Source of the DNA: CAXOVX01 sp964213345
GTDB taxonomy: Bacteria; Pseudomonadota; Alphaproteobacteria; Rickettsiales; Midichloriaceae
Assembly (NCBI GenBank): GCA_964213345.1
Contig: CAXOVX010000048.1
Coordinates: 1-6,607 of the forward strand
Reading direction: 5' to 3'
Length of the DNA: 6,607 nt
In this document: in pieces, positions 1-5,548 of the stretch
How positions within the stretch are numbered: position 1 is the stretch's first letter
How the letters are laid out: every line of letters starts with the position of its first letter
Translations under genes and position numbers: made by a program
Notes under the pieces: model-generated
What the model was told of the DNA's origin: nothing
Database searches by the model: none
The model's input: the letters and a program-made list of their open reading frames with translations, nothing else

Positions 1-13
1 AAACAGATATCAT
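1..13 (-). CDS. Possible 5' end of the next gene (iscU expected by synteny), cut by the window edge
   Basis: On the minus strand an ATG at position 13 opens a frame that reads Met-Ile-Ser-Val before the window ends. A GGAG lies only two bases upstream, which is closer than ideal for a ribosome-binding site. In Rickettsiales and many other proteobacteria iscS is followed by iscU, the Fe-S scaffold gene, so this is where iscU would be expected. Four codons cannot identify a protein, so the assignment rests only on position and no symbol is given. The 78 bases between it and iscS show no terminator-like hairpin, which would fit cotranscription. Confidence 0.25.
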
Positions 14-91
14 ATCTCCATCTTATTGCATTATATTATTCATTCCTTAGCCTTAGTTCGGGTTTGTAAGTAAAAGTGAGTGATTAGGCGC

Positions 92-1309
92 TTAGTGCTT
101 TACCCACTGCATACTTTTCAGATCTATGCCTTGCTGTGCCATTTCCCACAATGGACTTAGGGTTCGTAATTTCGTTACTGCATTTTTTATAACTTCGATT
201 ACATATTCTACTTCTTCAAGAGTAGTAAACCTACCAAAACCGAAACGTATTGAGGTATGTGACAAATCTTCATCTACGCCTAAAGCTTTCAAAACATATG
301 ATGGTTCTAGAGAGGCAGAAGTGCAGGCAGATCCTGAAGAAACTGCTACTTGACTTACTGCTCCCATCATGGATTCACCCTCGATGTAGGCAAAGTTAAA
401 ATTCAAACAACCTGGATAATGGTGCACTTTACTACCATTAAGATATACTTCTGGTATGCTTAGCAAGCTCTCTGAAAATTGATCGCTTAGTTGCTTTATG
501 CGTTTGTAGTCACTTTCCATATCTTGTAGTGCATATTTTGCTGCAGCTCCTAGTCCTACTACTAGTGGTGTTGGTACAGTCCCTGAGCGCATTCCCCGTT
601 CTTGTCCGCCTCCATTGATAATTGGAATAATGCGGACACGCGGTTGTTTACCAACATATAACGCTCCTATTCCTTTTGGGCCATATATTTTATGGCCAGA
701 GATGCTCATTAAATCTACTTTCATTGCTTTTACATCTAATGGTATTTTGCCAAAAGCTTGAGCTGCATCAGTATGGAAAAATACTTTTTTATCACGACAA
801 ATAGCTCCTATATCGCTTAGTTGTTGAATTACCCCTATCTCATTATTGATAGCCATAATAGAAACTACGCTGGTATAATCGCTAATAGCTTTTTCCAAAT
901 CTGAAATATTGACCATTCCATCGGAATTAACTGATAAATAAGTGACATTAAACCCTTCTTGTTCCAAGTGTTTGCACGTATCTAATACGCATTTATGTTC
1001 TGTCAGTACAGTTACAATATGATTTTTATTATCATTACGATTAAATTTGGCTACCCCTTTCAAAGCTAAATTATTGGATTCTGTCGCTCCTGAAGTGAAT
1101 ATTACCTCGCTTGGGTCGGCATTTATGAGTGCAGCTATATGTTCACGTGCTTTTTCTACAGCTTCTTCGGCTTCCCAACCAAATATATGTGTACGTGAAT
1201 GAGGATTGCCAAATTTTTGGCTGAAATAAGGCAACATTTCATCTAGCACTCTTGGATCTACTGGAGTTGTTGCTTGATAATCCATGTATATAGGAAATTT
1301 AGGTGTCAT
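92..1309 (-). CDS. iscS: Cysteine desulfurase IscS
   Basis: This pyridoxal-phosphate enzyme converts L-cysteine to L-alanine and passes the sulfur as a persulfide to the IscU scaffold for Fe-S assembly and to tRNA thiolation partners in the cytoplasm. The 405-residue protein matches the family length (E. coli IscS has 404). Visible landmarks are TSGATESNN (72-80), which contributes to cofactor binding, His105 in TEHK, Asp181 in HTDAAQ, the Schiff-base Lys207 in SGHKIYGPKG, the GGGQERGMRSGT segment (233-244), and the catalytic persulfide Cys329 in SSGSACTSAS. The C-terminal SPLWEM (385-390) and following residues match the IscS-type (group I) tail that contacts IscU. The ATG start is the first in frame, with a stop five codons upstream, and has no clear Shine-Dalgarno sequence. 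It is the last complete gene of the rpmG-lolD-ruvB-iscS run, 70 bases after ruvB. No iscR-like regulator gene lies directly upstream. All key residues are intact. Confidence 0.97.
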   Translation of the reverse strand: MTPKFPIYMDYQATTPVDPRVLDEMLPYFSQKFGNPHSRTHIFGWEAEEAVEKAREHIAALINADPSEVIFTSGATESNNLALKGVAKFNRNDNKNHIVTVLTEHKCVLDTCKHLEQEGFNVTYLSVNSDGMVNISDLEKAISDYTSVVSIMAINNEIGVIQQLSDIGAICRDKKVFFHTDAAQAFGKIPLDVKAMKVDLMSISGHKIYGPKGIGALYVGKQPRVRIIPIINGGGQERGMRSGTVPTPLVVGLGAAAKYALQDMESDYKRIKQLSDQFSESLLSIPEVYLNGSKVHHYPGCLNFNFAYIEGESMMGAVSQVAVSSGSACTSASLEPSYVLKALGVDEDLSHTSIRFGFGRFTTLEEVEYVIEVIKNAVTKLRTLSPLWEMAQQGIDLKSMQWVKH

Positions 1310-1336
1310 ATAAAACCATATTTATGATTTATTGGC

Positions 1337-1354
1337 ATTAAAAGTGATTTTAAT
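1337..1354. repeat. Perfect 7-bp inverted repeat in the ruvB-iscS gap
   Basis: ATTAAAA (1337-1343) and TTTTAAT (1348-1354) are perfect inverted copies around a four-base centre, GTGA. The element lies 28-45 bases upstream of the iscS start codon. The arms are purely A/T, so an RNA hairpin would be weak, and it is not a canonical terminator. It could be a regulator site for iscS or chance symmetry in AT-rich DNA. It does not resemble the E. coli IscR consensus as I know it. Confidence 0.35.
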
Positions 1355-1379
1355 ACAAATATTGATTTTTTGTAATGAC

Positions 1380-2396
1380 TTATTGAAGTAGAGTATTTAG
1401 GTAATCCAGACATCCTTGGGTTAAAATGCGTCCTCGTGGAGTGCGGCTCAAAAAGCCCATTTGCATCAGATATGGCTCTACCACATCTTCCATGGTCATC
1501 CTATCTTCAGATAATCCTGCTACAATAGTTTCTATACCAACCGGACCACCACGGTGATTATTAGCCACATACTTCAGGTATTTATAATCCAACTCATCCA
1601 ATCCAATTTTATCTATTCTTAGCCTAAACAACGCTTTATTGACGATTTTTATGTCTATTGTTTTTAGCCTATCAACTTCGGCAAAATCTCTTATACGCCT
1701 CAATAACCGTATGGCAACACGTGGCGTACCACGAGAACGTTTCGCAATTTCGAGTGCTGCTTCTTCTGTAACACCGATTTTTATGGCATAAGCGCAACGT
1801 TTGACTATTAGCTGTAATTCTTGATAATGATAAAAATCCAATTTTACCTGTATTCCAAATCGATCTTTAAGTGGGTTAGTAAGTAAGCCTAATCTTGTAG
1901 TTGCTCCTACCAATGTAAACGGAGCTAGATTAATGCGTACTGTACGTGCTGCAGGCCCATCACCAATTATCAAGTCAATGGCAAAATCTTCCATTGCAGA
2001 ATACAAAAATTCTTCCACTGCAATATTTAATCTATGTATTTCATCAATAAATAAGACGTCTCGCATCTGTAAATTTGTAAGAATTGCTGCTAGATCGCCT
2101 ATTTTTGCCAATACAGCTCCTGATACAACTTTTATATTTACCTTTAACTCATTTGCAATTATTTGTGATAACGTTGTCTTGCCTAATCCAGGAGGGCCAT
2201 AGAATAAAATGTGATCCAACGATTCTGTACGCTGTGTTGCAGCATTGATAAAAACGGACAAATTTTCTTTAAGATGTTTCTGTCCTATAAAATCAGATAA
2301 TAGTTGTGGTCTTACAGCTACTACTTCATCATTACTTTCATCATACACATGTATTTCACCGGAGATTTCCCTACTTACAACATCATTAGCACTCAT
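1380..2396 (-). CDS. ruvB: Holliday junction branch-migration helicase RuvB
   Basis: RuvB is the hexameric AAA+ motor that, with RuvA, drives branch migration of Holliday junctions during homologous recombination and fork repair. The 338 residues fit the usual length of about 330-350. Visible in order are a short acidic, variable N-terminus (1-30), Walker A GPPGLGKT (67-74), Walker B LFIDEIH (115-121), the RuvA-contacting hairpin region around YSAMEDF (132-138) to GDGPAAR (145-151), sensor 1 GATT (164-167), the arginine finger Arg179 in KDRFG, sensor 2 Arg226 in RGTPR, and the winged-helix DNA-binding domain ending with RTPRGR (318-323). After the Walker A helix the sequence reads VVSGAVLAKIGDLAAI where most RuvBs have SGPVLEK, a mild divergence. 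The start is the ATG at 2396, with a weak ribosome-binding site. It lies 42 bases downstream of lolD. ruvA, the usual upstream partner, is not next to it and must be elsewhere if present. Confidence 0.97.
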   Translation of the reverse strand: MSANDVVSREISGEIHVYDESNDEVVAVRPQLLSDFIGQKHLKENLSVFINAATQRTESLDHILFYGPPGLGKTTLSQIIANELKVNIKVVSGAVLAKIGDLAAILTNLQMRDVLFIDEIHRLNIAVEEFLYSAMEDFAIDLIIGDGPAARTVRINLAPFTLVGATTRLGLLTNPLKDRFGIQVKLDFYHYQELQLIVKRCAYAIKIGVTEEAALEIAKRSRGTPRVAIRLLRRIRDFAEVDRLKTIDIKIVNKALFRLRIDKIGLDELDYKYLKYVANNHRGGPVGIETIVAGLSEDRMTMEDVVEPYLMQMGFLSRTPRGRILTQGCLDYLNTLLQ

Positions 2397-2438
2397 ATTC
2401 TAGCGGTCATTTTTTGATTTTTCTAATCTTACTTAAAA

Positions 2439-3119
2439 TCAGACTGAGCACAATTTACCATGCTTTAGTAAGAAAACCCTATCACTTTTATTTGCTAATT
2501 CTACGTTATGTGTGACGACAACTAGCGATTTATTGTGTTTTTTAACCAAACTTATAAACATATCGAAAACATTAGCAGAATTGTCGCTATCTAAATTGCC
2601 TGTGGGTTCATCAGCTAGTATTAGATGAGGATTGGTGACCAAACTCCTAGCAATAGCAACCCTTTGTTGCTCTCCGCCAGAAAGATGAGGTACTAACATA
2701 TCTTCTTTCCCGTGAAGTCCTAAATCATTTAGTATAGCAACAGCCGCATTTCGCATTTCTTTTTTATTTTTGTTATGTAGCATCTGTGGCACAACCAAGT
2801 TCTCTACTACAGTAAATTCTGGTAGCAGATGGTGAAATTGATAAATGAACCCCAAGAAATTGCGTCTAAAAAGCGTTCGGTGATAATCTCCTAAGCACTG
2901 GCACTCACGACCACTCATTATCACCTGCCCGTGCGTAGGGTTATCAAGCAAGCCCGCAATGTGCAGCAACGTACTTTTACCAGAACCTGAAGGGCCTACC
3001 ACCGCCACAAGCTCACCCCGCTCTATCACAACATCTACTTCATCCAACACCCTCAAGCCACCAGATTCCTTTGCTGTAAAAGTTTTTACAATACCCCTTA
3101 ATTCCAATACCGCTGTCAC
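2439..3119 (-). CDS. lolD: Lipoprotein-releasing ABC transporter ATP-binding subunit LolD
   Basis: LolD is the cytoplasmic ATPase that powers LolCDE, which extracts outer-membrane lipoproteins from the inner membrane and hands them to LolA. The 226-residue protein has a complete ABC fold: Walker A GPSGSGKST (42-50), Q-loop Gln94 within GFIYQFHHLLPEFT (90-103), signature LSGGE (146-150), Walker B LILADE (166-171) with catalytic Glu171, D-loop GNLD (174-177), and switch His204. The Q-loop stretch FIYQFHHLLPEFT is typical of LolD and separates it from other MacB- or FtsE-like ATPases. The start codon is GTG and follows directly after an in-frame TAA, so no longer protein is possible. The Shine-Dalgarno is weak. 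It lies 25 bases after rpmG and 42 before ruvB. The membrane subunits LolC and LolE are not in the window. A lipoprotein gene, a plausible client class, lies upstream on the same strand. Confidence 0.94.
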   Translation of the reverse strand: MTAVLELRGIVKTFTAKESGGLRVLDEVDVVIERGELVAVVGPSGSGKSTLLHIAGLLDNPTHGQVIMSGRECQCLGDYHRTLFRRNFLGFIYQFHHLLPEFTVVENLVVPQMLHNKNKKEMRNAAVAILNDLGLHGKEDMLVPHLSGGEQQRVAIARSLVTNPHLILADEPTGNLDSDNSANVFDMFISLVKKHNKSLVVVTHNVELANKSDRVFLLKHGKLCSV

Positions 3120-3144
3120 TTAACAAACACGCCTATAAAGAGCT

Positions 3145-3315
3145 CTATCCACTCATCTTTTTTTCTTCAAATTTTACATGCTTTCTCACTACCGGATCAT
3201 ATTTTCTGAACTCAAGTTTCTTAGTGAATTTCTTAGGGTTTTTTTTCTTCACTAAAAAATATCCAGTACCTGCGGAACTCACCAATCTTACTAAAACCGT
3301 ATTTTTTTTCGCCAT
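3145..3315 (-). CDS. rpmG: 50S ribosomal protein L33
   Basis: This 56-residue basic protein is ribosomal protein L33 of the large subunit, near the E site. It begins MAKKNTVLVRLVSSAGTG, continues with YFLVKKKNPKK (19-29) and KLEFRKYDPVVRKHV (33-47), and ends in a lysine-rich tail. These are the hallmark features of bacterial L33, and the length is normal. There are no cysteines, so it is the zinc-independent (C-minus) form. The ATG at 3315 gives exactly the expected N-terminus, although no strong Shine-Dalgarno sequence precedes it. It is the first gene of the minus-strand block: lolD follows 25 bases later, and a candidate promoter lies 49-77 bases upstream. Confidence 0.95.
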   Translation of the reverse strand: MAKKNTVLVRLVSSAGTGYFLVKKKNPKKFTKKLEFRKYDPVVRKHVKFEEKKMSG

Positions 3316-3363
3316 ATAATAATTTTTCTATAGTCACTTTATAACCAACCGTTATCTGGAGCA

Positions 3364-3392
3364 ATTCTCGGCTAATGTGTAAAAATAGTCAA
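3364..3392 (-). promoter_or_regulatory. Candidate sigma70-type promoter for rpmG-lolD-ruvB-iscS
   Basis: On the minus strand TTGACT (3387-3392) is followed after 17 bases by GAGAAT (3364-3369). The first matches the -35 consensus at five of six positions and the second matches the -10 at four of six, with ideal spacing. The predicted start would leave a leader of about 40 bases before rpmG. The same TTGACT hexamer occurs in two other candidate promoters here. In AT-rich DNA such matches also arise by chance. Confidence 0.4.
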
Positions 3393-3478
3393 GAGAAATG
3401 TACACGCAAGCTCACAATTATAGTCAAATGAAAAATGGTTACGTTTTAAAAGCAGAGTTCCGAAAAAAGTATAGTGGT

Positions 3479-3838
3479 TTATCTGAAGTCTACACCAACA
3501 CACCCTTTTTGGATTGCCACTTGTTCTATAATGTCAATTTCTTGTCTGCGTTCTCTATCGTACCCAGATTCATTGTAGTAAGCTATAGACCCATTCCCGG
3601 TTATCATGCCACCCAAGACACCAATGACGCTATTTACTGCATTTATTTTTTGCCTATTCTCCCTCTCTATATCGCGCTCATTCCTAAGTTGCACATATTT
3701 ATCATGCAGTTGAGGGCACGAATAAATAGCATACGTATCCATCAGTCGCCATTTCATCTCTTGTTGCGTTAGCGACGAAAATTCAGCACACCCTGCTAAA
3801 CTCAAGACCAGAACTAACAAACGAACAATTCTTCCCAT
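3479..3838 (-). CDS. Small predicted lipoprotein of unknown function
   Basis: The product is 119 residues. It starts with Arg3 and Arg6, then a hydrophobic stretch (7-15) and a lipobox LAGC (14-17), so signal peptidase II should cut before Cys17 and leave a lipid-anchored mature protein of about 103 residues. Residues 18 (Ala) and 19 (Glu) contain no Asp at +2, which in E. coli rules would favour outer-membrane sorting. The mature part has a charged, probably helical region (44-66), a glycine-rich hydrophobic stretch IGVLGGMITGNG (72-83), a YDRERRQE segment, and cysteines at 41 and 113 that could pair. I do not recognise the family. Small lipoproteins with this layout (Cys near both ends, central helix, glycine-rich hydrophobic patch) occur widely in proteobacteria without known function. 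The start is supported by AAAGAG six bases upstream (3845-3850). The gene stands alone, 163 bases before rpmG. An open frame on the opposite strand overlaps it but lacks comparable signals. Confidence 0.75.
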   Translation of the reverse strand: MGRIVRLLVLVLSLAGCAEFSSLTQQEMKWRLMDTYAIYSCPQLHDKYVQLRNERDIERENRQKINAVNSVIGVLGGMITGNGSIAYYNESGYDRERRQEIDIIEQVAIQKGCVGVDFR

Positions 3839-4131
3839 ATATTGCTCTTTAGTTGTGATTAAATGAATAATATTTTGAGGTATGTTTGTATATTATGTTT
3901 GTGTTGTATTCAACGAATAATTTTAGCTCGGATAAAGCCGCATCGGAAGAGTGGCCCCTGTTGAAGAATAAATAAGCTCGATTTTTAGTATAAACCTGAG
4001 TTCAGCAGATTGTTAAAGTGATATTCGAAAGTATGCTGGAGAACGCAAAATGGTAAAAAACAGAAGCATACGTAATACCAAGTCCCCTTTTTAACACCCA
4101 CGTTGTTGTGCTGCAGGATATGATAATAAAT
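3839..4131. other. 293-base spacer without a convincing gene
   Basis: This stretch separates the lipoprotein gene from the AAA+ ATPase gene. Its right part would be the 3' region of the ATPase transcript. It contains only short open frames. One is 26 codons on the plus strand (3895-3975, ending PLLKNK). Another is 14 codons starting at the ATG at 4050, with a GGAG eight bases ahead. Neither resembles a known protein to me. An imperfect inverted repeat, GTTCAGCA (4000-4007) and TGCT-gga-GAAC (4034-4044), is present without a U-tract, so it is not a standard terminator. The segment around 3925-3965 is richer in G+C than the flanks. It may be a decayed gene or mobile-element remnant, but this cannot be shown here. 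Confidence 0.4.
3885..3913 (-). promoter_or_regulatory. Weak candidate promoter for the lipoprotein gene
   Basis: On the minus strand TTGAAT (3908-3913) and TACAAA (3885-3890) are separated by 17 bases. Each matches its consensus hexamer at four of six positions. A start a few bases further on would give a leader of about 40 bases with AAAGAG placed correctly before the lipoprotein ATG. The match is modest, but the lipoprotein gene needs its own promoter because its nearest upstream neighbour is about 290 bases away. Confidence 0.3.
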
Positions 4132-5271
4132 TCAGGATCTGGTATAATGCTGTAGGCCTCGCACTATAGTAGATGCAGATAGAGAATACTCAGCACCACC
4201 TGGAATGATAACGGTTAGTTGGTCAAGAGCCAAACTCTCTATCGCTGACAGCATAGATTTAGTAATCTTAGGATTGCTTGTATATTTGAACTCAAAAGCA
4301 ATGTTACGAGAAGATTGCACGATGAGTAAATCTAACTCAGCTCCTGATTGTGTGGCCCAAAAAAAACAATCTTCTGGCTCTGCCTTGTGAAAACGTATAA
4401 TTTCTTCCATTGCAAAACCTTCCCAAGAACTCCCAACTTTACTTGATGTTGTAAGTGCTGCACGTGAATCTAAATTAGTTAAGCTGTGGAACAATCCAGA
4501 ATCACGAAAATAAGTTTTATACGATTTAATCTGACGTTTACTGATGTTTGCAAACCATGGTTGTAATTGACGTATCATAAAAGTGCCAGATAAAATATCA
4601 AGGTAATGCTTTACTGTTTTCTTATCTAAATCTAGTGATCTACCTAATTCAGAGGCGTTAAAAATATTTCCATGATAATCACATAACATCATCCAAAATC
4701 TCCTAAGTCTTTGGGGATTTAGATTAAAACCAAAACTAGCAATATCCTGCTCCAAAAAAGTACGAACAAACGCATGTCTCCACTGAAAACTATCATTGTC
4801 ACTGCTGGCTAAATAAGATTTAGGGAAGCCACCTCGCAGCCATAAACTGTCAATATTATCAACTTCTGTAGCAGAAAATGGGGTCATCTCAATATAACTT
4901 ATACGCCCTGCCAATGTTTCGGAAAATTGTCTGATCATTTGTGGTGCAGCACTACCCAGTATTAATATTTTCAGCATGGGTTTGCGATCTACTAAAGCAC
5001 GAAGATATGGAAATAACTCCGGAACACGTTGTATCTCATCAATTATCACAAAACCTTCTAGGTTTTCTAAAACCAACTTAGGATTAGAAAATGCCTGTAA
5101 ATCATCAGGATCTTCTAAATCAAATATTTGCGAAATAAGCTTTAACTTCTGATACTGCCTAGCAATAGTTGTCTTGCCACATTGACGCGGTCCGAGCAAA
5201 GCACAAATTGGATTTATTCTAAAGGCTGATTCCATTTGGTCTATATACGAATCTCGAGCTATATAGGTCAT
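4132..5271 (-). CDS. AAA+ ATPase of the AAA_14/DUF4143 family
   Basis: The 379-residue protein has the standard two-part layout of the widespread AAA_14/DUF4143 ATPases and is full length. The N-terminal ATPase has Walker A GPRQCGKTT (27-35), the FDLEDPDD segment (50-57), Walker B FVIIDEIQRVPELF (74-87), a sensor-1-like ILGSAAP (104-110), and AGRISYIEMTPFS (121-133). LWLRGGFPKSYL (143-154) leads into the middle helical part. A winged-helix-like stretch (about 203-235) is followed by YFRDSGLFHSL (254-264), and the C-terminal part ends with SGAELDLLI (309-317) and FEFKY (326-330). The last two resemble a PD-(D/E)XK nuclease core (Asp314, Glu327, Lys329). The family is common and mobile in bacteria and archaea, and its cellular role is not established. 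Sensor-1 reads GSAAP rather than the commoner GSS-type motif. The gene stands alone with its own promoter-like element and a distant AGGGG (5284-5288) twelve bases before ATG. No antitoxin-like or restriction partner is adjacent. Confidence 0.92.
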   Translation of the reverse strand: MTYIARDSYIDQMESAFRINPICALLGPRQCGKTTIARQYQKLKLISQIFDLEDPDDLQAFSNPKLVLENLEGFVIIDEIQRVPELFPYLRALVDRKPMLKILILGSAAPQMIRQFSETLAGRISYIEMTPFSATEVDNIDSLWLRGGFPKSYLASSDNDSFQWRHAFVRTFLEQDIASFGFNLNPQRLRRFWMMLCDYHGNIFNASELGRSLDLDKKTVKHYLDILSGTFMIRQLQPWFANISKRQIKSYKTYFRDSGLFHSLTNLDSRAALTTSSKVGSSWEGFAMEEIIRFHKAEPEDCFFWATQSGAELDLLIVQSSRNIAFEFKYTSNPKITKSMLSAIESLALDQLTVIIPGGAEYSLSASTIVRGLQHYTRS

Positions 5272-5310
5272 GATAATACTTGGCCCCTATGAGAAATTAT
5301 TCTTAATTTT

Positions 5311-5339
5311 AGTGTACATCATTGTAAATGGAGAGTCAA
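5311..5339 (-). promoter_or_regulatory. Candidate sigma70-type promoter for the AAA+ ATPase gene
   Basis: On the minus strand TTGACT (5334-5339) and TACACT (5311-5316) are exactly 17 bases apart, matching the -35 at five and the -10 at four of six positions. The predicted transcript would start near 5304 and leave about 30 bases before the ATG, including AGGGG as a possible ribosome-binding site. Position and spacing make this one of the better promoter calls in the window. Confidence 0.5.
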
Positions 5340-5383
5340 ATTCCCTATTTGCAATGATATAGGTATATAAATAACTTATGTAA

Positions 5384-5491
5384 AAATGTAGTACACGGTT
5401 GTATGGTGCTATAAATCTAGATTACAGAAGACATTTTGATGATTTCGCAAAAAATATAAAACAACAAGCTATAGAAGAACAAACTAAATAA
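5384..5491 (+). pseudogene. Possible short gene remnant upstream of the RTX frame
   Basis: A stop-free stretch on the plus strand ends at TAA (5489-5491). It encodes a hydrophilic, helix-prone peptide that includes INLDYRRHFDDFAKN and then IKQQAIEEQTK. It has no ATG, only a TTG at 5399. The residue mix looks like the C-terminal end of a real protein rather than random AT-rich translation, but it is only about 35 codons long. It does not resemble RTX sequence and is in a different frame from the RTX gene. It could be a remnant of a deleted gene or a chance frame. Confidence 0.2.
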
Positions 5492-5548
5492 GTCGTTTCT
5501 TCTAAAATTCGGAAACTGGTATTACTTTCTTAAAAGTAAGATTAGTGA

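Larger units (their letters stand above)
5272..5548. other. 277-base divergent spacer between the ATPase and RTX genes
   Basis: The left 70 bases carry the ATPase promoter and leader. The rest is AT-rich, with stops in all frames. I found no strong plus-strand promoter for the RTX frame and no hairpin terminator. Immediately before the RTX frame are consecutive in-frame stops, TAG (5543-5545) and TGA (5546-5548). This suggests that the RTX gene has lost upstream coding sequence, or that the spacer was joined to it by rearrangement. Confidence 0.45.

Noticed and set aside
20..91. Possible intrinsic terminator after iscS
   Set aside because: No GC-rich stem followed by a T-tract could be formed on the minus strand. 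The region is more consistent with read-through into a following gene.
126..353. 75-codon open frame on the plus strand
   Set aside because: Lies antisense inside iscS, which has every catalytic residue. No protein family features and no ribosome-binding site.
1933..2202. 89-codon open frame on the plus strand
   Set aside because: Antisense shadow of the ruvB ATPase core, with low-complexity Ser/Ile-rich translation.
3398..3772. 124-codon open frame on the plus strand overlapping the lipoprotein gene
   Set aside because: The minus-strand frame has a lipobox, a correctly spaced AAAGAG and a coherent lipoprotein layout. The plus-strand translation is patchily hydrophobic without a recognisable signal or family, and its ATG has no good ribosome-binding site.
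3895..3975. 26-codon plus-strand open frame
   Set aside because: It has an ATG but no ribosome-binding site and no recognisable family, and it is too short to support as a gene. Kept only as part of the spacer description.
3921..4060. Possible tRNA or other structured RNA gene in the spacer
   Set aside because: No cloverleaf, no conserved T-loop sequence such as GGTTCGAATCC, and no CCA-like end was found.
4205..4390. 61-codon open frame on the plus strand
   Set aside because: Antisense to the conserved C-terminal part of the AAA_14/DUF4143 gene.
5327..5339. Possible toxin-antitoxin arrangement around the ATPase gene
   Set aside because: No small partner frame with a start and ribosome-binding site lies next to the ATPase on either side.
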